A stretch of 64,000 nucleotides of DNA from JAMQPK01 sp963761975 (GCA_963761975.1 CAVXIR010000002.1:682001-746000), one strand, 5' to 3'. Positions 25,790 to 33,884 are shown, counted from the first letter of the stretch. Program-made: numbers and translations. The notes: generated by a model not told the origin, from the letters alone.

Positions 25790-27351
25790 TTTGCGGCCCT
25801 CGCACTCTCTCCGAGCTCCCAGTCAGCGATGGTTGGAAGGATGTCACTGCCAGCTGGTGCAACCACTCGAAAACGATTGCTCACAGCGCGACTGGTTTCA
25901 CCGAGTGCTAGAAAGATTGCAGGGGGATCGTCAAATACGCCAAGCTGCGACCGACGAAAGGCAGTTCGATACTCGGCGTCAGTCGACGCACGACGGATAC
26001 CGTCGAGCGCAGCATCGACCGTGTCATTGTGATAGCCCCAAACATTCATCTTGCTACTCGAATGCCACAAGGTGAAGTTGCGGGCCGGAGTATTACCTAC
26101 GACGAATTCGGAGAGCACCGCGTCGAAGCTTCCCGCCATGATCCGTGTGTTGAATTCCTTGACCGAGAGCGCCTCCATCGTCATGTCAACGCCAATCGCT
26201 GCGAGATCACGCTGAACGAGAAGCCCCATTTTTTCCCACAGCGGAAAGCCCTCGGGAAAGATGCAGGTAAAACGAAACCGCGCTGGAGGTCGCGAGGGGT
26301 CAGGCGAGCTTGGAGTTGGGATTCGGGCAGCGTCGAGTAACGCAGCTGCACGTTCCGGCTCGTATGCATACGATGGTACTGTCGCATCGTGAGCCCAATG
26401 CTCAGGCCACGATGAGCCGCTTTCCGGCCTTGCATGTTCTTTAAATGCTTGCTGAACTATTGACGCCCGGTTCACTGCGTAATTCAGAGCGCGTCGTACC
26501 CGCCAATCTCTAAAATGATTGCGTCTGGAGTTCAATGCGACTGCATAAACGTAATTGCGCAGGAACGGAAATAGAGCGACTGAATTCTCTCCGCGAACGA
26601 ACTCGACAGTATCCTGTCCCACCTCGTATAGGAAGTCGATTTCGCCGCGCATCATTGCCGCCCACGCCGTGCGAACTGTGGGATACGACCTTCCATCGGA
26701 TTCTGTCGATCGTTGGTGCACCGCGATAATATTTCTGGAAGGCTTTCATTCCGATTTCGTCAGACGACGTTGAATCGACCATGTAGGCGCCGGTGCCGAA
26801 CACAGCGCCGTCTTTCCTTTTGGAAATCGGAACGGTCAAGTCGTCCATCAAGAAGGTGGACCGTTGGCGAACTCTAATGAGAAGTGTATGGCGCGAGGGT
26901 GTCTCAATGGTAGTTATGTCATCCAGCCCCGGTGAGAGCATGCGTTCGCCACCGGCAAGAGTCCTTGAAGCGACTCCTTCACTTTGGAGCATCCACGGGG
27001 CTTCCATCGTGAAAGTACGCATTCGGTCGGAGTTTGATTTCCCAGGAAAGACCATCCTCCGCTTCTGTCCAGCTCTCGGCTAGCCTGGGCCTCGCACGCC
27101 CATCCCGGTTGACAGCTGATAAACCCTCAAAGCTAACGAGGCGGGCCGCGCCTTGGAGACCGCGGAGTGGATCTTCAGGAGTGGGATGCGGAACACCTAT
27201 TGTGAGGGTGACCGGTTGCGTCGGCTCAACGACAGCAGGCCCCGCCGAAGGGTTTGAGCAGGAACTCAGAGCGACGAGCGAAACGGAGAGCGCTCAGAGA
27301 GAGGCTGCGCTTGTAGTGCTGTTCTCTCTTTTCGATTGTTTCCTGCTCCAT
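25786..27351 (-). pseudogene. Lipoprotein solute-binding protein, SBP_bac_5 (oligopeptide-type), multiply frameshifted
   Basis: Reading across frames gives a family-5 solute-binding protein of about 520 residues. It starts MEQETIEKREQHYKRS at 27351, with a lipobox-like LVALSSCSN in another frame. Then TLTIGVPHPTPEDPLRGLQG and RPRLAESWTEAEDGLSWEIK, followed by ERMLSPGLDDITTIETPSRH, RWK|YPTVRTAW, EVGQDTVEFVRGEN and DWRVRRALNYAVNRASI. I count four 1-nt frame breaks: near 27275, two near 26970-26990 and one near 26688. Such proteins bind peptides or other solutes, but here the gene overlaps a kinase rather than transporter genes, so sensing is a likely original role. The segment is visibly less GC-rich than its neighbours. 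Confidence 0.75.
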
Positions 27352-27379
27352 CGCCAGCTCCCACGCCTAAGGACTCATT

Positions 27380-27417
27380 AGAGCCGGCAGTGGTAGGACC
27401 TGTCTACTGCCGGCTCT
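27380..27417. terminator. Strong hairpin between the peptide gene and the binding-protein gene
   Basis: AGAGCCGGCAGT (27380-27391) and ACTGCCGGCTCT (27406-27417) form a perfect 12-bp stem with a 14-nt loop. It lies 68 nt downstream of the precursor-peptide stop and 28 nt upstream of the binding-protein start. No T-run follows in the minus direction, so it may attenuate or stabilise the peptide mRNA rather than simply terminate it. Confidence 0.55.
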
Positions 27418-27485
27418 TAAAACACACAAAGTCCGGGCGCTCCAGAGCTTTTTCGGCGCAAAAACGCCAGAGATTTAGAGCGTTG

Positions 27486-27587
27486 TTACTTTTGAGGCGC
27501 TGGATCGCCAGTGTCGATAATCCACGGGCAGTAGTTCACCGGCTTCGCGCTCTCTTTACCCGACTTGATGATCTTAATCTTCGCCAT
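27486..27587 (-). CDS. Probable RiPP precursor peptide (33 aa)
   Basis: A 33-codon gene found by reading the gap after the maturase. The ATG is at 27587 and the TAA at 27486-27488, starting 12 nt after the maturase TAG. The ribosome site GGAG is built into that stop (TAGGAGACAGACATCATG), so translation is coupled. The leader is lysine-rich and beta-prone (MAKIKIIKSGKESAKP); the C-terminal half has a single Cys20 between Tyr19 and Pro21, Trp22, then IIDTGDP and PQK. Small size, leader/core polarity and position beside a radical SAM/SPASM enzyme are the standard signs of a ribosomally made, post-translationally modified peptide. The modification is unknown: a Cys thioether or an aromatic (Tyr/Trp) crosslink is possible. 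I cannot match it to a named family. Confidence 0.8.
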   Translation of the reverse strand: MAKIKIIKSGKESAKPVNYCPWIIDTGDPAPQK

Positions 27588-27599
27588 GATGTCTGTCTC

Positions 27600-29003
27600 C
27601 TAAGATGCGCTGGCCGCGTCGTGCGCCAGCGAGATAAGTGCCGATTCAAAGGCCGGCTTGTGACACGTCGGCATATTCATGTCACCGAGCTCGGTGTGCG
27701 AAGCGACTGAGCAGCCGCCCGCGCAGACCGGAATAAACGCGCAATCCCCGCACTTGTGCCACGCCGCCAGGTGTTCGAACCGTTCCGCCGCCGACATCCG
27801 CCAGCTTTCTTTCCGATCGTCGATATGTCCGGTGGAAAGCGTCGGCTCGCCCGTAAAGCCTGGGCAGGCGTAGGTGGAGCCCTTCGGACCGACGGTGTAA
27901 GCGTGGCGCTTGTGGATTTCGCACGGGCCCATGTGGACGCCGTCCACCGTCGGGAACCCGCGCTTTTTGGTCTCTTCGCGGAGATGTGACAGCTGCTCGT
28001 CGACGAACTGGCACGTGTCGCAGATACTCGACCCGCCAGAGCCGGCCGCGGTCATGCACGTGCCGTTCAGCGGCTTGTCGGTGATGACGGTGAGCGGAAT
28101 GATGTTCTTGGGCGCCTGCCGTTCGCGCACCACCGGCTTGAAGGCCACCTTGGCGAGCTTGTCGGCAAACTCCTGTTCCTTCAGGAAGTCGAGCAGCGCC
28201 GGATAGCTCGCCGCTGAATCGACGTCAAAGTTGCCGCCAATCGCAATCCGCACCTTGCCCGCAACCTTCCTAACGTTCTCGATGATTCTGTCGAACGTGC
28301 CCTGACCGCCCCGGAGCGGCCGCATCCGGTTGTGGGTGTCGCGGTCGCCGTCGAGCGTCACCTTGACGTACCCCAAGCCATAGGGCAGCAATCGATCGAC
28401 GAGCTCCTCGGTGAGGAGCAGGCCATTGGTGATAATGCCGAGCGCCAGCGTCACCCCTCGCTTCTGGCACGCCGCAAACGCCCGCTCGGCCTGGTCGTAG
28501 ACGATGGGTATGTTCAGCAGCGGCTCGCCACCGAAAAACGTCAGCGTCAGGCGCTTCGGCTTCAGTTCGTCCAGGCGCTGCTCGATCCACGCGGAAAGCC
28601 GCGCACTGTCGTCGAGCGACATCCGATCGGCATGCTTGTTGTAATCGCCGTGATCCCCCTGGAAGCAGTAGTCGCACGCAAAGTTGCACTGAAGCGTGGT
28701 GAGCACCGTCACGCGCATCTGCTCGGTGTCTTCGCGGTAGTCGGTGAAGAACTTGTTCAACGCTTCGGTGTCGGCCGCCCGGCTGGGGACAATGAAGCCG
28801 TGCTCGGTGAGCGTAACCAGGGCTTCGCGCTGGTCGTCGTCCAATCGCTCCGGCGCCAACGAAGCCGGATCGGACGAGAGTCGGTCGAGCAGGCCGGAAA
28901 TGTCGTCTGACACAATCAACTGCGCATCCGTGAGGGTGTTCATCAGGAACACCTCGCCGCGGTCCGGAAGCGGGACACGAAGGTTGAACATCGACTGCTG
29001 CAT
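27600..29003 (-). CDS. Radical SAM/SPASM peptide maturase
   Basis: 467 residues. The N-terminal about 100 residues (VFLMNTLTDAQLIVSDDISG ... LTEHGFIVPS) resemble the leader-binding or PqqD-like front part of RiPP maturases. The radical SAM core has the CX3CX2C cluster site in LQCNFACDYCFQGDHGDYN (about residues 103-121) and the GGEP motif in FFGGEPLLN. The C-terminal SPASM region is Cys-rich, with CMTAAG, SICDTCQFVDEQ, MGPCEIHK, ACPGF, KCGDCAFIPVCAGGCSVASH and TCHK, enough for two auxiliary 4Fe-4S clusters. SPASM maturases install thioether, C-C or other crosslinks on peptides. The start at 29003 has no strong ribosome site; Met5 at 28991 is possible. It is downstream of a sigma-54 promoter and coupled to the 33-aa peptide. 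Confidence 0.88.
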   Translation of the reverse strand: MQQSMFNLRVPLPDRGEVFLMNTLTDAQLIVSDDISGLLDRLSSDPASLAPERLDDDQREALVTLTEHGFIVPSRAADTEALNKFFTDYREDTEQMRVTVLTTLQCNFACDYCFQGDHGDYNKHADRMSLDDSARLSAWIEQRLDELKPKRLTLTFFGGEPLLNIPIVYDQAERAFAACQKRGVTLALGIITNGLLLTEELVDRLLPYGLGYVKVTLDGDRDTHNRMRPLRGGQGTFDRIIENVRKVAGKVRIAIGGNFDVDSAASYPALLDFLKEQEFADKLAKVAFKPVVRERQAPKNIIPLTVITDKPLNGTCMTAAGSGGSSICDTCQFVDEQLSHLREETKKRGFPTVDGVHMGPCEIHKRHAYTVGPKGSTYACPGFTGEPTLSTGHIDDRKESWRMSAAERFEHLAAWHKCGDCAFIPVCAGGCSVASHTELGDMNMPTCHKPAFESALISLAHDAASAS

Positions 29004-29090
29004 GATTCGGCTTTGTCAGGAGCTTTAGAAACGCGTCAGGTGGAGCTTGGGGTCGTGTTCAGACCCGTAGCGTTCTTAGCGCGGCACTAG

Positions 29091-29106
29091 AGCAACGGCC
29101 GTTCCA
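29091..29106 (-). promoter_or_regulatory. Predicted sigma-54 (-24/-12) promoter of the maturase-peptide operon
   Basis: On the minus strand the sequence is TGGAACGGCCGTTGCT, matching TGGCACGNNNNTTGCW except for one base (A for C), with GG and GC exactly at -24 and -12 spacing. Transcription would start near 29080, about 75 nt before the maturase start at 29003. The next gene upstream encodes an NtrC-type activator, which sigma-54 promoters require. Confidence 0.7.
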
Positions 29107-29203
29107 GCAGACCTTCACAGAAAAATCAGCAAGGTAAATCTTTGTGAAATAAAGACTTGTGAACGGCATGAAAATCGAGATGAGCAGGGAGCCCACGAAA
29201 AAC

Positions 29204-29221
29204 CGGCCAATCACTTGGCCG
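29204..29221. promoter_or_regulatory. Palindrome A, possible activator-binding site
   Basis: CGGCCAA-TCAC-TTGGCCG, a perfect 7-4-7 inverted repeat centred at 29212.5, about 114 bp upstream of the -24/-12 element. Its arms are identical to those of palindrome C, 102 bp further upstream. Confidence 0.6.
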
Positions 29222-29254
29222 AGCCTCTCCGAGCCGACGCAACGCGATTCGCTA

Positions 29255-29272
29255 ACTGATTAGAAAATCAGT
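29255..29272. promoter_or_regulatory. Palindrome B, possible regulatory site
   Basis: ACTGATT-AGAA-AATCAGT, a perfect 7-4-7 inverted repeat centred at 29263.5, exactly midway (51 bp) between palindromes A and C. Its arm sequence differs from the other two, so it may bind another protein or be coincidental. Confidence 0.45.
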
Positions 29273-29305
29273 CGGTTATTAGATCCGCCAGCGATTTAGC
29301 CGGGG

Positions 29306-29323
29306 CGGCCAAGTTTTTGGCCG
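29306..29323. promoter_or_regulatory. Palindrome C, possible activator-binding site
   Basis: CGGCCAA-GTTT-TTGGCCG, a perfect 7-4-7 inverted repeat centred at 29314.5 with the same arms as palindrome A. It lies 15 nt after the stop of the NtrC-type gene, so a terminator role cannot be excluded, but there is no following T-run. Confidence 0.6.
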
Positions 29324-29338
29324 GAAGGTGGGACGGAA

Positions 29339-30745
29339 CTACGCGCCGCGAAGCTTCTTCGCCAGCTCGCGGATGTCAAGCCGATCCATCTTGAACTTTA
29401 GAGTACTAAGAGGAATACCAAGATAGCGCGCCGTTGCCGTGACATTCCAGGCTGACTTTTCGAGCGCCCGCAGAATGAAATTCCGCTCGAACGTGTTGGT
29501 CGCCTCCTGAAACAGGCTCTCGCCGCCCGAAGATACGCGATCGAGCTGTGCGAAGTGAAACTCGAACGGCAGATCCTCGTCCGTGATCCATTCCTTGTCG
29601 CTGACAGCCACGAGCCGCTCGATGAGGTTCTCGAGCTCGCGGATGTTTCCAGGCCACCAGTAACTTGACAGAATCTTGAGCGTCGAATCGGAAATACCCT
29701 GGATGTTCTTCCGGAAGCGGCCTTTGTAACGGTTCAGAAAGAACCGCGCCAGCTCGGGCAGGTCCTCGATGCGATCGCGCAGTGGCGGCAGCTTGATGGG
29801 GATGACGTTGATGCGATAGAAGAGGTCTTCGCGGAACCGCCCTTCCTTGACCGCTTTTTCGAGGTCGACGTTCGTCGCTGCAATGAGGCGGAAGTCGGTC
29901 TTGATCGGTTTGGCGCCGCCGACCCGCTCGATTTCTCCCTCCTGAATCGCACGTAGCAGCTTGGCCTGCAGCTCGATCGGCAGGTCCCCGATTTCGTCAA
30001 GAAACAACGTGCCGCCAGATGCCAGCTCGAACTTGCCGAGCTGCTGCTTGAGGGCGCCAGTAAACGAACCGCGCTCGTGACCGAAGAGCGTGCTCTCCAC
30101 CAGCTCGCGCGGAATCGCCGCCAGGTTGACGGCGATGAACGGCGCGTCGGCACTGCCGCTTTCGCGATGGATGAGGCGGGCCAGCAGCTCTTTGCCGGTT
30201 CCGCTCTCGCCCAGAATCAGCACGGTGGCCGAGAGCTTCGCCACCTTCTGTACGAGATCGACGATGTCGCGGGTCAGCTTGCTCGGCCCGACAACGAACT
30301 CGCGGTCGCCCTGATCGGCCACCTGAGCGCTCAAGGTCAGCACCTGACGGTTCAGATCCTGGCGTTCGCCGGCGTTGTGGACGAGCGAGCGGATCGTTTC
30401 GTACTCGAAATCCTTGGTCGTGTAGTGATAGGCGCCGAACTTCATCGCCTGCACGGCTGTCTCGATCTCGGTGATGGCCGAGATCATGATGACTTCGATA
30501 AGGCTGTAGTTCTCCTTGACGATGCGCAACACATCGAAGCCGCCGATGCCGGGCAGGCGCACGTCGAGCAGCATCAGATCGACGTCTTCGCGATTAAGAA
30601 TCGCGAGAGCCGCTTCTCCGGTGGCCGCGCGCAGCACGCGATAGTCCCGCCCGAGGATCGCGTTCAGCGTGTCACGCATCCCCTCGTCGTCATCGACGAT
30701 GAGGACCGTTTTCGCCTTGGAATTCATGAAGAGAGCGATCGACAT
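29339..30745 (-). CDS. NtrC-family sigma-54-dependent response regulator
   Basis: 468 residues from ATG 30745 (GTG 30760 and ATG 30727 are alternatives; none has a strong ribosome site). The receiver domain has the acidic pair in VLIVDDDEGMR and the phospho-acceptor Asp in LMLLDVRLPG, with the Lys in TTKDFE. The AAA+ domain has Walker A GESGTGKE, the sigma-54 contact loop as GSFTGA (usually GAFTGA), Walker B TLFLDEIGDLP and the arginine-finger region FREDLFYRINVIPI. A Fis-type HTH ends the protein (NVTATARYLGIPLSTLKFKM). It probably acts on the sigma-54 promoter at 29091-29106. The CACHE kinase at 24-25.8 kb is the likely phosphodonor, by proximity only. Confidence 0.9.
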   Translation of the reverse strand: MSIALFMNSKAKTVLIVDDDEGMRDTLNAILGRDYRVLRAATGEAALAILNREDVDLMLLDVRLPGIGGFDVLRIVKENYSLIEVIMISAITEIETAVQAMKFGAYHYTTKDFEYETIRSLVHNAGERQDLNRQVLTLSAQVADQGDREFVVGPSKLTRDIVDLVQKVAKLSATVLILGESGTGKELLARLIHRESGSADAPFIAVNLAAIPRELVESTLFGHERGSFTGALKQQLGKFELASGGTLFLDEIGDLPIELQAKLLRAIQEGEIERVGGAKPIKTDFRLIAATNVDLEKAVKEGRFREDLFYRINVIPIKLPPLRDRIEDLPELARFFLNRYKGRFRKNIQGISDSTLKILSSYWWPGNIRELENLIERLVAVSDKEWITDEDLPFEFHFAQLDRVSSGGESLFQEATNTFERNFILRALEKSAWNVTATARYLGIPLSTLKFKMDRLDIRELAKKLRGA

Positions 30746-30764
30746 TGTATCCCGTTTCACTTGC

Positions 30765-30793
30765 TTGACAGCCTTCGGTCGCTCCAGTAAGTT
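30765..30793 (+). promoter_or_regulatory. Possible sigma-70 promoter of the lpdA operon
   Basis: A perfect TTGACA (30765-30770), 17 bp, then TAAGTT (30788-30793), a weak -10. It faces the lpdA gene and overlaps the 5' region of the divergent NtrC-type gene. Confidence 0.35.
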
Positions 30794-30814
30794 GCCCAGT
30801 TTGGGCCCGCAATA

Positions 30815-30893
30815 GTAATCAGTAGTCGGGTCTCAGGTCTCAGTGTCTTACTGAAGACTGACAACTGAAGACTGATAACTGCCCTGCTGGAGA
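30815..30893. repeat. GACTGA/CAGTC-type short repeat spacer
   Basis: The spacer contains AATCAGTAGTCGGGTCTCAG, CTCAGTGTCTTACTGAAGAC, CTGAAGACTGACAACTGAAG and similar, that is short direct and inverted repeats of ACTGAAGACTGA. It has the same style as the 12495-12652 array, placed just upstream of lpdA. Confidence 0.55.
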
Positions 30894-30897
30894 CGAA

Positions 30898-32322
30898 ATG
30901 GCGAACGAGTTCGATGTGGTTGTCATCGGCGCAGGAACCGGCGGTTACGTCGCCGCGATTCGCGCGTCGCAGCTCGGATTGCGGACGGCGGTCGTCGAGA
31001 AGCAAAAGGCGCTCGGCGGGACCTGTCTCATCTGGGGTTGTATACCCACCAAGGCGCTGCTCGAACACGCGCATGCGCTCAAGGTCGTGCAGAACGTCAA
31101 GGAATGGGGCGTGACGATCGGCGAGGGCGCCGTCGGCATCGACATGAATCAGGTTCAGGCGCGCAAGGACAAAGTGGTGTCGGGGCTCACCAAGGGGGTC
31201 GAATTTCTTTTCAAGAAGAACAAGATCGCATGGATCAAAGGCGCGGCGACGATCGCGGGCCGCGGAAAAATCGACGTGGCCGATGGCGAGACGCAGAGCG
31301 TGACGGCGGCCAGGGAAATCATCATCGCGACGGGATCGGCGCCGCGCAGCGTCCCGGGGGTCGAAGTCGATCGTAAGCGGATCATCACGAGCGACGAAGC
31401 CATCGCCCTGCGCGAAGTGCCGAAATCGATGATCATTCTCGGGAGCGGCGCGGTTGGCGTCGAGTTCGCCTCGATCTTCCGGCGCTTCGGCAGCGAAATC
31501 ACCATCATCGAGCTGCTGCCGCGCATCGTGCCGGCCGAAGACGAAGCGATTTCGGCCGAGCTCGCGAAATCGTTCAAAAAGCAGGGCATGGCCATTCACA
31601 CCGGCACCAAAGTCACGAAGGCGGCCGCCGGTGCGAACGGCGTGGAGGTCGAAGCGCAGCTGCCCGACGGCAAGGTTGAGAAGCTGAACGCCGACTACCT
31701 GCTCGTCGCGACCGGTCGAGGGCCGGTGACGCAGGGCCTCGGTGCCGAGGGGCTCGGCCTCAACATGGATCGAGGTTATGTCGCGGTGGACAGCCTGTTC
31801 CGCACGGGCGTGCCTGGATTTTCAGCTGTCGGCGATGTCATCTCGTTCGGCGCCGGAGGCCGGGCGCACCCACAGCTGGCGCATGTGTCGTCGGCCGAAG
31901 GCATTGTCACCGCCGAGCGTATAGCGGGGCAGGAGCCTAAGCCGATCAACTACGATCATGTGCCCGCCTGCACGTACTGCGATCCCGAAATTGGCAGTGT
32001 TGGACTGACCGAGCGCGAGGCGCAGGAGCGGGGCTACGACGTGCGCGTCGGGACGTTCCCGTTTTTCGTGCTGGGCAGGGCGAAGATGGCGGGCGAGACC
32101 GAAGGGTTCGTGAAAATCGTGGCCGACCAGAAGTACGATGAAGTGCTGGGCGTGCACATGATCGGGCCACGCGCCACCGAGCTCGTGGCGGAAGCGACGC
32201 TCGCGCTTCGGCTCGAGTGCACGGTCGACGAGCTCGTCAGAACGATTCACGCGCATCCGACCTTCTCCGAAGCTGTTGGAGAAGCCGCACATGCCACGCA
32301 CGGGGCGGCAATACATATGTAA
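30898..32322 (+). CDS. lpdA: Dihydrolipoyl dehydrogenase (E3)
   Basis: 474-residue FAD/NAD flavoprotein that reoxidises the dihydrolipoyl group of 2-oxo-acid dehydrogenase complexes. The FAD dinucleotide motif is VVVIGAGTGGYVAAIRASQL, and the redox-active disulfide is in GGTCLIWGCIPTKALL, with Cys spaced CX4C. The NAD motif is MIILGSGAVGVEFASIFRR, and the active-site His-Glu pair at the C terminus is in IHAHPTFSEAVGEA. The start ATG 30898 follows GGAGACGA. It is followed by the E2 gene and lipB, forming a functionally linked set (E3, lipoylated E2, lipoyl attachment). The E1 subunit is not in the window. Confidence 0.93.
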   Translation: MANEFDVVVIGAGTGGYVAAIRASQLGLRTAVVEKQKALGGTCLIWGCIPTKALLEHAHALKVVQNVKEWGVTIGEGAVGIDMNQVQARKDKVVSGLTKGVEFLFKKNKIAWIKGAATIAGRGKIDVADGETQSVTAAREIIIATGSAPRSVPGVEVDRKRIITSDEAIALREVPKSMIILGSGAVGVEFASIFRRFGSEITIIELLPRIVPAEDEAISAELAKSFKKQGMAIHTGTKVTKAAAGANGVEVEAQLPDGKVEKLNADYLLVATGRGPVTQGLGAEGLGLNMDRGYVAVDSLFRTGVPGFSAVGDVISFGAGGRAHPQLAHVSSAEGIVTAERIAGQEPKPINYDHVPACTYCDPEIGSVGLTEREAQERGYDVRVGTFPFFVLGRAKMAGETEGFVKIVADQKYDEVLGVHMIGPRATELVAEATLALRLECTVDELVRTIHAHPTFSEAVGEAAHATHGAAIHM

Positions 32323-32332
32323 TTCTCTGTCA

Positions 32333-32430
32333 GGGCAGATGGCAGATGGCAGATGGCAGATGGCAGATGGCAGACCGGTGAACGGTAGACGATAAACGGT
32401 AGACGGTAAACGGTAAACGGTAAACGGATC
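32333..32430. repeat. GCAGATG heptamer array and AAACGGTAGACG repeats
   Basis: Between lpdA and the E2 gene there are five tandem copies of GCAGATG (about 32337-32372), then imperfect repeats of GGTAGACGATAAACGGTAGA and GGTAAAC, ending one base before the E2 ATG. It leaves no clear Shine-Dalgarno sequence for E2. Confidence 0.75.
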
Positions 32431-33882
32431 ATGGCCAAAACAGTTGTGATGCCGCAGATGGGCGAGTCGGTTGCCGAGGGCACTATTGTCCGATGGCTGA
32501 AGAAAGTTGGCGATCCCGTCGAGCGCGACGAACCGCTGTTCGAGATATCAACCGACAAGGTTGACGCCGAGATTCCGTCGCCCAGCGCCGGCGTATTGAG
32601 CGAGATCAAGGTTAAGGAAGGGGAGACCGTCCCCATCAACACTGTGGTCGGGGTCGTCGACGAGACCGCTGCGTCCGAACCTCGCGAACGGCCGAGTGCT
32701 TCCGCCGCTGCGACTAACGCCGCTACGGCGGACAGGTCGGCGTCCAAGCAGGCGCCCGCCGCCGCCCCACCCGCGGCCGCTGCAAAGCCGGTCGCCCCGA
32801 AGGCCTCGGCCGCACCTGTCGCACCCGTCGCACCTGTCGCACCCGTCGCACCTAACGCACCCGTCGCACCTAACGCACCCGTCGCACCTAACGCACCCGT
32901 CGCACCTAGCGCACCTGTCGCACCTAGCGCACCTACCGCACCTAGATTGTGGTCGGCAGCCGAAGCGCGCGAACTGCGGCTCTCACCAGTCGTCAGAAAG
33001 ATCGCACGCCTGCATCACGTCGATGTCCGAAACATCGCCGGCAGTGGCGGCAGTGGTCGCGTGACGAAGAACGACATCCTGGCCTATCTCGACGCGGGCG
33101 CACCCAGCGCACCTATCGCACCTAGCACACCCAACGCACCCAGCGTGGCTTTGTTGGCACCCAACCCCGCGGCGACGGCCGGGCTCGCCCCGGCAAAGTT
33201 CGAGCGCACGCCGATGAGCGTGATGCGGCGCAAGATCGCCGAGCACATGGTGATGAGCAAGCGCACATCACCGCACGTGCACTCGGCGTTCGAGATCGAC
33301 TTTACGAAAGTCGACGCGATTCGCAAGGCGAAGAAGGCCGACTATGAGAAGGCCGGCGGCAAGCTCACCTACATGTCGTTCATCACAAAGGCTTCTGCCG
33401 AGGCGCTCAAGAAAGTGCCGGTCGTGAATGCGTCGATAGACGGGACAGACGTCATCTACAAGAAAGACATCAACATCGGCGTAGCGGTTGCGCTCGACTG
33501 GGGCCTCATCGTGCCGGTACTCAGGAACGTGGACGGCATGGGCCTGCTCGACATCAGCAAGGCGATCGCCGATCTTGCGGCGCGGGCGCGAGAAAAGAAG
33601 CTGAAACCCGAAGAGGTGCAGGGCGGAACGTTCACCATCACAAATCCCGGCGTGTTCGGCGCCCTGTTTGGCATGCCGATCATCAGCCAGCCACAAGTGG
33701 CCATCGTCGGCGTTGGTGCAGTCGAAAAGCGGCCGGTCGTCATCGACGATGGGATCGCGATTCGGCTCCGCGCGTACATGACGATCGGGTACGACCATCG
33801 CGTCATCGATGGCGCTGTTGCTGACGAGTTCATGCAGGTCGTTAAGAAGATGATCGAGAACTGGGACCTGGCGGAGACTTAA
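32431..33882 (+). CDS. 2-oxo-acid dehydrogenase dihydrolipoyl acyltransferase (E2)
   Basis: 483 residues. The N-terminal lipoyl domain carries the lipoylated Lys in FEISTDKVDAEIPSP (about residue 43). A very long Ala/Pro/Val linker (about 95-170) leads to the E1/E3-binding domain (LRLSPVVRKIARLHHVDVRN ... GSGGSGRVTKNDILAYLDAG), then a second short A-P linker. The catalytic domain starts at RTPMSVMRRKIAEHMVMSK. The active-site HRxxDG motif reads DHRVIDGAVADEF. Domain order is standard; whether the substrate is 2-oxoglutarate, pyruvate or branched-chain 2-oxo acids cannot be decided here. Its lipoyl group is probably attached by the LipB pathway encoded next to it. Confidence 0.9.
   Translation: MAKTVVMPQMGESVAEGTIVRWLKKVGDPVERDEPLFEISTDKVDAEIPSPSAGVLSEIKVKEGETVPINTVVGVVDETAASEPRERPSASAAATNAATADRSASKQAPAAAPPAAAAKPVAPKASAAPVAPVAPVAPVAPNAPVAPNAPVAPNAPVAPSAPVAPSAPTAPRLWSAAEARELRLSPVVRKIARLHHVDVRNIAGSGGSGRVTKNDILAYLDAGAPSAPIAPSTPNAPSVALLAPNPAATAGLAPAKFERTPMSVMRRKIAEHMVMSKRTSPHVHSAFEIDFTKVDAIRKAKKADYEKAGGKLTYMSFITKASAEALKKVPVVNASIDGTDVIYKKDINIGVAVALDWGLIVPVLRNVDGMGLLDISKAIADLAARAREKKLKPEEVQGGTFTITNPGVFGALFGMPIISQPQVAIVGVGAVEKRPVVIDDGIAIRLRAYMTIGYDHRVIDGAVADEFMQVVKKMIENWDLAET
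32809..32946. repeat. Coding minisatellite in the E2 linker
   Basis: Within the E2 gene, 9-bp units (GCACCTGTC, GCACCCGTC, GCACCTAAC, GCACCTAGC) are repeated about 15 times, grouped partly as 18-bp pairs. They encode A-P-V, A-P-N and A-P-S triplets of the flexible inter-domain linker. A shorter second set lies near 33100-33145. Confidence 0.85.
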
Positions 33883-33884
33883 AA

